Source of the DNA: JAUUZQ01 sp964538375
Lineage (GTDB): Bacteria; Bacteroidota; Bacteroidia; Bacteroidales; GCA-2748055
Assembly: GCA_964538375.1 (NCBI GenBank)
Contig: CAZIFQ010000005.1
Coordinates: 1-64,000 of the forward strand
Direction: 5' to 3'
Length of the DNA stretch: 64,000 bases
In this document: piece by piece, positions 43,908 through 53,226 of the stretch
How positions within the stretch are numbered: the first letter of the stretch is position 1
Layout: the number at the start of each line of letters is the position of its first letter
Position numbers and translations under genes: made by a program
The notes under the pieces: generated by a model
Database searches by the model: none
What the model saw: only the letters and a program-made list of their open reading frames with translations
What the model was told of the DNA's origin: nothing

Positions 43908-45365
43908 ATGGCCCCCGGACTCATCATAACAGTTATCCTAATCTATTTTGCCGGATTGCTGATTATTTCATGGCTGACTGGCCGAAGGGCTGATAATGCT
44001 TCCTTTTTCCTGGGTAACCGGAAATCTCCCTGGTATATAGTTTCCTTTGGTATGATCGGGGCCTCATTGTCGGGTGTCACATTTATTTCCGTTCCCGGGT
44101 GGGTTGTCGACAGCCAGATGAGTTATATGCAAATGGTACTGGGTTACCTGGCTGGATATATTGTGATAGCCAATGTGTTGATGCCACTCTATTATAAACT
44201 GGAGTTGACGAGTATTTACACTTACCTTGAGGAACGCTTCGGAAAAGTTACCTATAAAACCGGGGCCTCATTTTTCCTTCTTTCCAGGATAATCGGGGCT
44301 TCATTTCGTCTTTATCTCGTTGCAAGGGTGCTTCAGATTTCCGTATTTGATCATTGGGGGGTGCCTTTTTGGGCCACCGTGATGGTTACCATTTTATTGA
44401 TCTGGTTGTATACCAACAAGGGAGGAATTCGCACCATCATCTGGACGGATACCCTCCAGACATTTTCTATGCTGACAGCTGTTATTATATCTATCGTGTT
44501 TATAAGCAAGTCATTGAATCTGAATTTTGGAGAGATGGTATCCACTATTTCGAATAGTGCATACGGGAAAATTTGGGAATTCGGGGACTGGCATGCAGGG
44601 ACTCACTTTGTAAAGTATTTCTTTAGTGGAATGTTTATTACCATTGTGATGACAGGCCTTGACCAGGATATGATGCAAAAAAACCTGAGTTGCAGAAATA
44701 TTAAAGATGCCAAAAAGAATATGTACTGGATGAGTATTTTCCTTGTTCCGGTCAACCTTATATTCTTGTCACTGGGTGTACTGATGGTAACATTTGCTGC
44801 GCAAAATGGGATTGCCCTGCCTGAACAAACAGATGATCTTTTTCCCATGCTGGCCACGGGAGGAATGTTACCCCGTATAGTAGGAATTACTTTTATTGTA
44901 GGACTGGTTGCGGCAGCATATTCCAGTGCCGATTCAGCTCTCACAGCTCTTACTACATCGTTTACGGTGGATATTTTAAACAGCCACAACTGGGATGAGA
45001 GGAAGCTGACCATCATGCGAAAACGCAGTCATATTGCAATCTCTTTGGTACTTGCCGGAGTAATTTTTCTCTTTCGTGCCATTAATAATGAAAGTGTCAT
45101 CTCTGCCATCTTCACGGTGGCTGGGTTTACCTATGGCCCGCTTTTAGGGATGTATGCCTTTGGTCTATTCCTGAAGAAACCGGTGAGGGACAAATTGGTA
45201 CCGCTGATTGCTATCCTTTCACCCATTTTGGCTTACCTGGTAAAACTCCTGGTTGAGCATCTTTTTACTGGGTATGAAATGGGATTTGAGCTTTTGATTC
45301 TGAATGGCTTGATTACGTTTTTGGGCTTATTGGCGATATCAAGGAAAAACCTTGAAAGGGTTTAA
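43908..45365 (+). CDS. sodium:solute symporter (SSS family)
   Basis: 485-residue protein with about 13 membrane helices. Family features are GNRKSPWYIVSFGMIGASLSG, LEERFG, GGIRTIIWTDTLQTF and VAAAYSSADSALTALTTSF, which includes the sodium-site serines of this fold. The substrate (sugar, amino acid, sialic acid or other) is not readable from sequence. It stands alone between recR (divergent) and an acyl-CoA ligase (convergent). Confidence 0.9.
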   Translation: MAPGLIITVILIYFAGLLIISWLTGRRADNASFFLGNRKSPWYIVSFGMIGASLSGVTFISVPGWVVDSQMSYMQMVLGYLAGYIVIANVLMPLYYKLELTSIYTYLEERFGKVTYKTGASFFLLSRIIGASFRLYLVARVLQISVFDHWGVPFWATVMVTILLIWLYTNKGGIRTIIWTDTLQTFSMLTAVIISIVFISKSLNLNFGEMVSTISNSAYGKIWEFGDWHAGTHFVKYFFSGMFITIVMTGLDQDMMQKNLSCRNIKDAKKNMYWMSIFLVPVNLIFLSLGVLMVTFAAQNGIALPEQTDDLFPMLATGGMLPRIVGITFIVGLVAAAYSSADSALTALTTSFTVDILNSHNWDERKLTIMRKRSHIAISLVLAGVIFLFRAINNESVISAIFTVAGFTYGPLLGMYAFGLFLKKPVRDKLVPLIAILSPILAYLVKLLVEHLFTGYEMGFELLILNGLITFLGLLAISRKNLERV

Positions 45366-45433
45366 TAAGCAAAGATCCCTCGGAATCGTGCATAGAACCA
45401 AACTTCATCAAATACTATTTCGAAGCGCACACG

Positions 45434-45459
45434 CTCTCCCAGCGGGAGAGGGCTGGGGT
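45434..45459. repeat. REP-like hairpin element
   Basis: CTCTCCC-AGC-GGGAGAG (45434-45450) followed by GGCTGGGGT. This resembles a palindrome found between genes in many bacterial phyla (general knowledge). It lies between convergent genes and could also act as a termination or mRNA-stability hairpin, but lacks a T tract. Confidence 0.6.
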
Positions 45460-45469
45460 CAGTAGTTCT

Positions 45470-47272
45470 TTAAACCTGCTCCCTATCAGAATTTACTGAG
45501 AAGATCTCATCAATCAGATACGCGTATTTCTCAGCAAGCACTTTTCTCTTTAGCTTCATGGTTGGTGACATAAATCCCTCAGCAGGTGTCCAGTCTTCGC
45601 AAACCAATTTGAATCGTTTGATTTGTTCAGTTTGGCCCAATTGCTTGTTCAGTCCCATTACTTCCTTTTGAATGCGATCAATGACACGCTTGTCCTGGAT
45701 TAACTCCTTGTTATCCCTAAATTTAAAATCATGTCTGCCTGCCCAGTTGTGCAGAAAATGGAAGTTTGGTGCTATGATGGCGCTGGCAAACTTTTGGTTT
45801 TCGCCAATAACCATTAACTGCTCAATGAACATTGATTCCTTGAACTTATTCTCAATGGCTTGCGGAGCAATGTATTTACCACTGGATAGTTTGAAAATTT
45901 CTTTTTTTCTATCTGTAATCATTAGCCATTTGCCATCAACAATTTTTCCAATATCTCCTGTATGGAAGTATCCCTCTTCGTCTATCACCTCTTTGGTCAT
46001 CTCCGGGTCTTTATAATAACCCATCATAACATTTGGTCCTTTGGCGATAATCTCACCATCGTCAGCTATCTTCAGATCGACATCTTTAATAATGATTCCG
46101 GCGCTTCCGATTTTTGCTTCTTTTGTTATTTGATTGGCAACAGATAAAACTGGTGAGGTCTCAGTTAAACCATAGCCCTCATACAATTCAATTCCCGCAG
46201 CCCAAAAGACTCGTACTAAACGGGGCTGTATAGCTGCAGATCCGGTTATCATTGTTGTGCAATCTCCCAAACTGGCTCTCCACTTAGAAAATATCAGCTT
46301 ATCTGCAATTTTCAGTTTGAAGCCATAAAATCCGCCATTTTTCTTTTCAGGATCAAATTTGTGACCCAGTTTTACTGCCCAGAAAAAGATTGTTTTTTTG
46401 ATTCCTGTCAGGTCTTTCCCTTTTCCAATAATTTTATCGTAAACGCCTTCTATGAGCCGGGGAACAGCAGTGAAGATATGCGGTCTCATCGATTGTGCAT
46501 CCCTGGCTATGGTTCCGAGGTTTTCAGCGTAATATATACTGAGGCCTTTGAGATGATAGAGATAGCATACCATTCTTTCATATACATGGCTGATAGGAAG
46601 GAATGAGAGTGCCCGGTGTTCAGGTCCGTAACCAATATGGTCACTAGCTGCCAGGGCATTTGAAACCAGGTTAGCGTGTGACAACATAACACCTTTTGGC
46701 TTACCAGTTGTTCCAGAAGTATATAGGATTGAAAGCAACTCAGAAGGTTGAATTGAATCTTTAATTTTCTTTAGCTCTTTTTCATATTTTTCCTTATTCT
46801 TAGCACCCAGGTCCCGAATCTCTTTCCAGTGTTTGGCTCCCTCAAGTTTGTTATATGTGTATATGTCAGAAACACTTTTATTCTTTTTAGCAATGGGAGT
46901 TATTTTTTCCAGTAATCCTTTGTCTGAAAGAAATATCAGCTTTGGTTCAGCATGGCCAAGTATATAATCATACTCCTCTGTACTAATAGTTGGGTAGATA
47001 GGTACCTGTACTACTCCGATCATGGCCATCCCCATATCAGTAAAATTCCATTCAGGTCTGTTGTTGCTGATGGTAGCAATTTTATCTCCCTTCTTTAATC
47101 CAAGTGCCAATAGCCCGTATGCAATCTTATGTGCATTATCAACATACTCCTTTGATGAATATTTTTTCCACTCCCCGTTTTCTATGCCTGCAAGCATATC
47201 TTCTTTATCGGCATATTTCTGACCAATCTGGTCTAGTAAGTCAAACGATCTGGTAATTTCCATCAGCTTCAT
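45470..47272 (-). CDS. long-chain acyl-CoA synthetase
   Basis: AMP-forming ligase, 600 residues from the start chosen. The P-loop LLSILYTSGTTGKPKGVMLSH, the ELYEGYGLTETSPV motif and the YFHTGDIGK ... ITDRKKEIFKLSSGKYIAPQAIENK C-terminal hinge are complete. Fatty-acid rather than acetate activation is inferred from length and the FACL-type middle region. The ATG at 47290 overlaps a TATTTTTGG box (47287-47295, minus strand), so a start at 47272 or 47263 is more likely. Confidence 0.93.
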   Translation of the reverse strand: MKLMEITRSFDLLDQIGQKYADKEDMLAGIENGEWKKYSSKEYVDNAHKIAYGLLALGLKKGDKIATISNNRPEWNFTDMGMAMIGVVQVPIYPTISTEEYDYILGHAEPKLIFLSDKGLLEKITPIAKKNKSVSDIYTYNKLEGAKHWKEIRDLGAKNKEKYEKELKKIKDSIQPSELLSILYTSGTTGKPKGVMLSHANLVSNALAASDHIGYGPEHRALSFLPISHVYERMVCYLYHLKGLSIYYAENLGTIARDAQSMRPHIFTAVPRLIEGVYDKIIGKGKDLTGIKKTIFFWAVKLGHKFDPEKKNGGFYGFKLKIADKLIFSKWRASLGDCTTMITGSAAIQPRLVRVFWAAGIELYEGYGLTETSPVLSVANQITKEAKIGSAGIIIKDVDLKIADDGEIIAKGPNVMMGYYKDPEMTKEVIDEEGYFHTGDIGKIVDGKWLMITDRKKEIFKLSSGKYIAPQAIENKFKESMFIEQLMVIGENQKFASAIIAPNFHFLHNWAGRHDFKFRDNKELIQDKRVIDRIQKEVMGLNKQLGQTEQIKRFKLVCEDWTPAEGFMSPTMKLKRKVLAEKYAYLIDEIFSVNSDREQV

Positions 47273-47439
47273 GATTTTAGTGAGCCCCAAAAATAATAAT
47301 TCTTTTATAAAAATCGAATGAATAAAGAATCCGAGACGATTTTTATAAATCGTAAATTCTGTACCCCTCTTAAATAAAGGAATGTAAAGGGATTGTGTAA
47401 TTTGAATTTTTTCGACCGATATATGAAAAAAGAATTATA

Positions 47440-50073
47440 TCATGCAGATCCAAGGGATGCTGCAATCTCCCTGGCCTTTTTTAGCGCAGCAAGCAATCCC
47501 GTGGGATTCTTTCCTCCGGCAGTGGCAAAGAAGGGCTGTCCTCCACCTCCTCCTTGTATCTCTTTTGCTATTTCCCTGATAATATTGGAAGCGTTGAGGC
47601 CTTTTGCCTTCACCAGGTTGTCTGAGATCATGACAACAAGCAATGGTTTTTCCTTATCAATGCACCCCAGGACAAGGAAGAGGTTTTCGATTTCATTTTT
47701 TAAGTGGAAGGCAGCATCTCTCAAAATGCCAGCATCTCCAAGAGGTAAAATCTCAGAAATGAAATTGACATCTCCAAATTTCTCAATCCTCTCTTTGAAA
47801 GCACCAATAGAACTTTTAATGGCCTCTTTCTTAAACTGGTTCATTTCTTTGCTCAGTTCTGTATTTTCAGAGATGATTTTCTTTACAGCATCTACCAGGT
47901 TGGAGTGCTTCTCAAGACTACCTGACAATTCATGTATTGTATCTGTCATCCTGTAAACTTGCTTTTCAGCTTCTTCACCAGCAATGGCCTCAATTCTTCT
48001 TATGCCTGCAGCAACTGCAGATTCTTTGGTAATCTTGAAGAAGCCCAGCTGTCCGGTTGAGAAGGCATGAGTTCCTCCGCACAGTTCCACGGAATCACCA
48101 AAGCTGATGACCCGTACCATATCGCCGTATTTCTCACCAAACAATGCCAGGGCACCTAACTTCTTTGCTTCAGCCATAGGAATCTGGCGTTGCTCTTTTT
48201 TTGTGACATTGTCCCTGATAGTCTTGTTTACTATCTTCTCAACTTCCCGGATCTCTTCGTTGCTAACTTTTTGAAAATGAGCGAAGTCAAATCGAAGTCC
48301 TTTTGAATGAACCAGCGATCCTTTCTGTTCAACATGATCTCCCAATACAGTTCTCAATGCATGGTGAAGCAGGTGGGTAGCCGTGTGATGATCTGCAGTC
48401 TGAGTCCTTTCAGTTTCATCTACTCTTGCAGTAAATGTTGCTGTTGAATCTTTGGGTAATTCATTGGAAAGGTGAACGATCAGGTCATTTTCCTTTTGTG
48501 TATCATCTATAGATATCTTTTCTGCTTCATTTTCTATCCATCCCTTGTCCCCAACTTGCCCGCCACTTTCTGCATAAAACGGGGTGAAGTTAAAAACAAG
48601 GTGGTACATTGTTTTATCTTTTGTCCTCACTTCCCGGTAACGGGTAATTTTAACTTCATTGGAGAGGTAATCATATCCCGTAAATTCTTCCTTGTCGTCT
48701 GCCTGTAACACTATCCAGTCATCTTTATCGAGCGTAGCTGCATTTTTCGACCTGGCCTTTTGCTCTCTCATTTCTGATGCAAATCCGGCGGCATCCACTA
48801 TTAAATTACTCTCTTTAAGGATTAATTCAGTTAAATCAAGTGGAAATCCATAGGTGTCATAGAGTTCAAACGCCAGTTTCCCTGCCAGTTTTTCTTCATT
48901 ATTCTTCTTCAGCACGCTGATCATCTGACCTAATCTCCTGATCCCATTTTCAAGGGTATTTAAAAAGGACTGTTCCTCTTCAAAAATTACTTTTTGGATC
49001 AGCTTTCCCTGTGATTTTAACTCTTCAAAAGTATCACCCATGGAATTGACCAGGACAGGGATAAGCTTATGGATAAAGGGCTCGTTTTGATTTAGATAGG
49101 TGTAGGCGTACCTGATGGCTCGCCTGAGAATTCTGCGAATGACATATCCGGCTTTATTGTTCGAGGGAAGTTGTCCTTCTGCAATAGAGAAAGCAATGGC
49201 CCGTATGTGGTCAGCAATAACGCGCATCGCAATATCAACTTTTGTATCTTCACCATACTGGTAGCCCGAAATTTCTCCTATCTTATCAATGATGGGAGTG
49301 AAGACATCAGTGTCGTAGTTAGATGTTTTGCCCTGAAGTGCCATGCACAGGCGTTCGAATCCCATTCCGGTATCCACATGTTTTTGTGGAAGATTTTCCA
49401 GGGAATTGTCTGCTTTCCTGTTGTATTGAATGAAAACAAGGTTCCATATTTCGACAACCAGCGGATGGTCTTTGTTTACCAGGTCAAATCCTGCAGTTTT
49501 TTTACGCTCTTCTTCGCTACGAAGATCGATATGGATCTCAGAGCATGGTCCGCAAGGTCCTGTATTTCCCATCTCCCAAAAATTATCTTTTTTATTTCCG
49601 TCGATGATTTGAGCTTCCGGAAAAAATTCACGCCAGTAGTTGTAGGCCTCTTCATCGCGTGGGACATTATCATTTTTATCGCCTTCGAAGATGGAGACAT
49701 ACAAGCGTTCAGGATTAATTGAAACAACTTTCGTCAGGAATTCCCAGGCCCATTCAATGGCTTCTTTCTTAAAATAATCGCCAAAAGACCAGTTGCCAAG
49801 CATCTCAAACATGGTGTGGTGGTAAGTATCATGTCCAACCTCTTCCAGGTCGTTATGTTTCCCTGCAACACGCAAACATTTTTGTGTATCAGCAATACGC
49901 TTTGCTTCCGGCTTTTTGTTTCCCAGGAAGTAATCCTTGAATTGGTTCATGCCTGCATTGGTGAACATCAAAGTTGGGTCGTTCTTAATGACCATAGGGG
50001 AGGAAGGCACAATTTTGTGCTGTTTATCGCTGAAAAAATTCAGGAATGCTGTGCGGATTTCTTTGGACGTCAT
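47440..50073 (-). CDS. alaS: alanyl-tRNA synthetase
   Basis: Charges tRNA-Ala. The 877-residue protein has the class II core with DRSEE-like N-terminal region (GNWSFGDYFKKEAIEWAWEFLT), editing-domain zinc ligands HTATHLLHHAL and CGGTHAFSTG, and the C-terminal DHHA1-type GGGGGQPFFATAGG. All domains are full length. It is divergent from the first M23 peptidase gene across about 160 bp. Confidence 0.97.
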   Translation of the reverse strand: MTSKEIRTAFLNFFSDKQHKIVPSSPMVIKNDPTLMFTNAGMNQFKDYFLGNKKPEAKRIADTQKCLRVAGKHNDLEEVGHDTYHHTMFEMLGNWSFGDYFKKEAIEWAWEFLTKVVSINPERLYVSIFEGDKNDNVPRDEEAYNYWREFFPEAQIIDGNKKDNFWEMGNTGPCGPCSEIHIDLRSEEERKKTAGFDLVNKDHPLVVEIWNLVFIQYNRKADNSLENLPQKHVDTGMGFERLCMALQGKTSNYDTDVFTPIIDKIGEISGYQYGEDTKVDIAMRVIADHIRAIAFSIAEGQLPSNNKAGYVIRRILRRAIRYAYTYLNQNEPFIHKLIPVLVNSMGDTFEELKSQGKLIQKVIFEEEQSFLNTLENGIRRLGQMISVLKKNNEEKLAGKLAFELYDTYGFPLDLTELILKESNLIVDAAGFASEMREQKARSKNAATLDKDDWIVLQADDKEEFTGYDYLSNEVKITRYREVRTKDKTMYHLVFNFTPFYAESGGQVGDKGWIENEAEKISIDDTQKENDLIVHLSNELPKDSTATFTARVDETERTQTADHHTATHLLHHALRTVLGDHVEQKGSLVHSKGLRFDFAHFQKVSNEEIREVEKIVNKTIRDNVTKKEQRQIPMAEAKKLGALALFGEKYGDMVRVISFGDSVELCGGTHAFSTGQLGFFKITKESAVAAGIRRIEAIAGEEAEKQVYRMTDTIHELSGSLEKHSNLVDAVKKIISENTELSKEMNQFKKEAIKSSIGAFKERIEKFGDVNFISEILPLGDAGILRDAAFHLKNEIENLFLVLGCIDKEKPLLVVMISDNLVKAKGLNASNIIREIAKEIQGGGGGQPFFATAGGKNPTGLLAALKKAREIAASLGSA

Positions 50074-50234
50074 AAAGATATTTTCAAATTTCCGGGGTAA
50101 AATTATAACCTATTTTTGAAAGTTACGTATAAAACCGAACATGGAATGTTAAACACCCGTGCAATTGGCGCAAAAATATTTTTTTTAGCTAAAATTTGCG
50201 AAATTAAGCATGGTTTTCTATTTTTAGCGCTTGA

Positions 50235-51194
50235 ATGATGAACTTGACTGGTCGAAAATACTACATCAATCCGGAAACTTTACGTTTCGAGGAGAAGAAA
50301 CTGAGTCTTAAAAGAAGACTGGGGAATTCCCTCATAATTGCTTCCGGATTACTGCTCCTGGCCTTTGTTATGAGGCTTGGTTGTGAACAGTATGCCAAAT
50401 CGCCACGGCTCGTATATTACGAGAATATAAACGATGAACTCCGTTCAGAATACCTGGCGCTAAATGAATCCATCATTAAAGATGAGGCGCAACTCGCTGA
50501 TTTAAAAAGAAAAGACGACCGGCTGTACAGATCTATTTTCGGCCTTGAACCACTTCCTGCATCTATTCGTGAGGCCGGTACCGGTGGTTCGCCCAGGTAT
50601 AATTCATTACAATCGATTTCTAATCCGGACATGGTTATAGATGTTTTCAATAAACTGGATAAAGTGTCTACCAAGGCAAGAATTCAGTCTAATTCATTTG
50701 AGAATTTGGAAGAGAGGGCTATCGAGAACCAGCAATTTCTGGCTTGCAAGCCATCTATCCAACCGATATCTCCAGAAGACAGTTATTGGATGACTTCTCC
50801 ATTTGGGTATCGTTCCGATCCTTTCAACAAAAGAAGGACTGTGCATCATGGCATAGATTTAGCCGGGCCATATGGGCTGAAAATTTATGCAACTGGTGAC
50901 GGTGTCGTTGTTTCTGCATATTACAATAAGCATGGATATGGAAAGGAAGTTATTATCGACCATGGTTTTGGGTACCGAACAAGATATGCACATCTTCAGT
51001 TATTACTTGTTAAACCCGGTGATATTGTAAAGCGTGGTCATGTGGTTGGGGAATTAGGAAGTACTGGAAGATCAACCGGGCCTCATCTTCACTATGAAGT
51101 TCAATACAATAGGAGGGCGATTAATCCTTTATTCTGTTTCTACGAGGATATCTCCCCCGAGGAGTTTAAAGTGATCGCAGACAGGGCGCTTTAG
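50235..51194 (+). CDS. membrane-anchored M23 metallopeptidase, copy 1
   Basis: 319 residues. N-terminal RKYYINPETLRFEEK motif, one membrane helix (about 32-50), coiled-coil-like stalk (about 60-95), IREAGTGG motif (about 110-117) and a C-terminal M23 domain. Zinc ligands are visible in VHHGIDLAGP and GPHLHYEVQ (HxH), with HGFGYRTRYAHL between. M23 enzymes cut peptidoglycan cross-links, so an outward-facing envelope role is expected. First of three tandem paralogues; the first two ATG codons (50235, 50238) are equally possible starts. Confidence 0.92.
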   Translation: MMNLTGRKYYINPETLRFEEKKLSLKRRLGNSLIIASGLLLLAFVMRLGCEQYAKSPRLVYYENINDELRSEYLALNESIIKDEAQLADLKRKDDRLYRSIFGLEPLPASIREAGTGGSPRYNSLQSISNPDMVIDVFNKLDKVSTKARIQSNSFENLEERAIENQQFLACKPSIQPISPEDSYWMTSPFGYRSDPFNKRRTVHHGIDLAGPYGLKIYATGDGVVVSAYYNKHGYGKEVIIDHGFGYRTRYAHLQLLLVKPGDIVKRGHVVGELGSTGRSTGPHLHYEVQYNRRAINPLFCFYEDISPEEFKVIADRAL

Positions 51195-51262
51195 CCATAT
51201 TGTAAACTCATTTTATTCCATTATTTTCTCTTTTTTTATTACCTTCGCCGGAAATATTTTTG

Positions 51263-52225
51263 ATGGCAAAGTCTCAGTATAAGTTTAATCCTGACGATAT
51301 CACCTTTGATAAGGTGGACGATAGTTTACGCAACAGGTTCTGGCGCGTTGTTATCTATGTTTTCGCTGCCCTGGTCCTGGCTCTGTTGATTAATTCTGTC
51401 TATATCCTCTTCTTCGACAGCTCTAAAGAGCGCCAGGTCAGGTGGGAAAATGAAGAGCTGCAGAGACAATACCAGATACTCCAGGACAGAAAAGCTACGG
51501 TTGATACTGTTCTCAATGAGATTACCCGGACTGATGAAAATATCTACAGGTTGATCTTCGAAACAGAACCTTCGGACAAGAATGAACTGGCAACAACTAT
51601 TGATCCATACAATGAACTAATGCATCATTCCGACAGGGAAATTGTTTTTTCAAATGCAAACCGCCTGGATTCGATGCTGGAAAAAAGTGCACAGGAAAAA
51701 CTGGAATATGATATTCTGAGAATTAAGAGTGAGGATAAAAGTGAAATGCTTCCGTATATTCCGGCTATCCAGCCATTAGAAAACGCTGATCTCTCAAGGA
51801 CAGCTTCTGGTTACGGATACCGTATCCATCCAATCTATAAGATTATGAAGTTCCATGCCGGAATGGATTTTACTGCGCCGGTTGGTACACCCGTCTATGC
51901 TACCGGAGCAGGCATTGTTGAAGTCGCATCAAGATCACGCAGGGGAAGCGGAAACAGAATCATAATTAATCATGGGTTTGGTTATAAGTCAGTGTATGCC
52001 CACATGAATGAGCTTAACACCAGGCAGGGCAGAAAAGTAAACCGGGGGGATGTAATTGGCACCGTAGGAAATACAGGTTTGTCAACTGCACCCCATCTTC
52101 ATTACGAAGTACTTATTAATGATGAACCGGTAAATCCACTCAACTTTTATTTCCTGGAATTGACTCCGGATGACTATACCAGGATGATCACAATTTCTAA
52201 AAAATCAGGACAGTCTTTTGATTAA
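51263..52225 (+). CDS. membrane-anchored M23 metallopeptidase, copy 2
   Basis: 320 residues. YKFNPDDITFDKVDD at the N-terminus, membrane helix (about 30-50), coiled-coil stalk (about 55-95) and M23 domain. Zinc ligands are in FHAGMDFTAP and APHLHYEVL, with HGFGYKSVYAHM. It lacks the GTGG motif of copies 1 and 3 and is the most diverged. The ATG at 51263 is used; a TTG one codon earlier adds nothing. Confidence 0.92.
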   Translation: MAKSQYKFNPDDITFDKVDDSLRNRFWRVVIYVFAALVLALLINSVYILFFDSSKERQVRWENEELQRQYQILQDRKATVDTVLNEITRTDENIYRLIFETEPSDKNELATTIDPYNELMHHSDREIVFSNANRLDSMLEKSAQEKLEYDILRIKSEDKSEMLPYIPAIQPLENADLSRTASGYGYRIHPIYKIMKFHAGMDFTAPVGTPVYATGAGIVEVASRSRRGSGNRIIINHGFGYKSVYAHMNELNTRQGRKVNRGDVIGTVGNTGLSTAPHLHYEVLINDEPVNPLNFYFLELTPDDYTRMITISKKSGQSFD

Positions 52226-52253
52226 CAGGGCTTTTTATTATATTGCATGACGT

Positions 52254-53225
52254 ATGGCAAAGTTTTATTTTAATCCCGAAACTCTCGAATATCAAAAGGT
52301 AGAAATTTCTGCACAAAAGAAGTTTTTTAATTTTCTGAAATTTTCAACGCTTGTCATACTCTTTCTCGCTTCAACAATTTACTTGAGTTCTGAGCTAATT
52401 CAAAGTCCAAAATTCAAACGCCTGGTTGGCAATCAGCAGAGATTGGCGTATGAAATCGAATTGCTGAATCGAGACATTGTTCAGTACGATAAAGTTCTGG
52501 AAGATATTGAATACAATGATGATCATCTTTACAGGGTATATTTTGAGGTAGACCCGGTATCGACAACTTTGAGAGACGGTGGTACAGGTGGTAATAACAA
52601 GTATCGATACCTGTTTAATAAGCCCTATTCAGACCTGTTGGTTCCAACCTATAAAAACCTGGATGATATTACCCGAAAACTGGTTATTCAATCAAAATCA
52701 TTTGACGATGTAATTGAATTAGCGAACAACAAGGAACAGATATTAGCTGCACGGCCAGCTATTCAGCCAATAAGTTTTGCAGATCTTACCCGTTTTGGTT
52801 CTGCCTTTGGCATGCGTTTTCACCCTATCTTAAAGTGCTATCGTCCACACAATGGAATTGACCTGACAGCACCCAAAGGCACAAATATATATGCCTCAGC
52901 TGATGGTACAGTTGTCCAGGCAGCATATACTACAGGGGGCTTTGGTAAAAAAATATTTATTGATCATGGCTTTGGATACAAAACGCTATATGGTCATTGC
53001 AGCAAAATTCTTGTGGAAAAAGGTCAGCAGGTAAAAAGGGGAGAGGTAATTGGTTTGGTAGGTAATACAGGGCTCTCGAAAGGAGCTCACCTTCATTATG
53101 AAGTATGGGTTAACAATAAGCCGGTGAATCCGATCAATTACTATGCTAACGACCTCTCAGCAGACGAGTATGAAACGATGATTAACCTCCTGTCAAAAGC
53201 AGATCCTTCCTTTGATATCAATTAA
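52254..53225 (+). CDS. membrane-anchored M23 metallopeptidase, copy 3
   Basis: 323 residues with the same plan: KFYFNPETLEYQKVE, membrane helix (about 27-47), stalk (about 55-95), LRDGGTGG motif and M23 domain. Zinc ligands are in PHNGIDLTAP and GAHLHYEVW, with HGFGYKTLYGHC. It is 28 bp after copy 2 and 1 bp before the CapA-like gene, so it is tightly coupled to both. Confidence 0.92.
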   Translation: MAKFYFNPETLEYQKVEISAQKKFFNFLKFSTLVILFLASTIYLSSELIQSPKFKRLVGNQQRLAYEIELLNRDIVQYDKVLEDIEYNDDHLYRVYFEVDPVSTTLRDGGTGGNNKYRYLFNKPYSDLLVPTYKNLDDITRKLVIQSKSFDDVIELANNKEQILAARPAIQPISFADLTRFGSAFGMRFHPILKCYRPHNGIDLTAPKGTNIYASADGTVVQAAYTTGGFGKKIFIDHGFGYKTLYGHCSKILVEKGQQVKRGEVIGLVGNTGLSKGAHLHYEVWVNNKPVNPINYYANDLSADEYETMINLLSKADPSFDIN

Positions 53226-53226
53226 T

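Noticed and set aside
45434..45459. Simple rho-independent terminator
   Set aside because: The hairpin has no T tract on either strand; better described as a REP-like element.
50074..50234. Riboswitch or T-box before the M23 genes or alaS
   Set aside because: No conserved core or stable fold was recognised by eye; only AT-rich promoter-like sequence.
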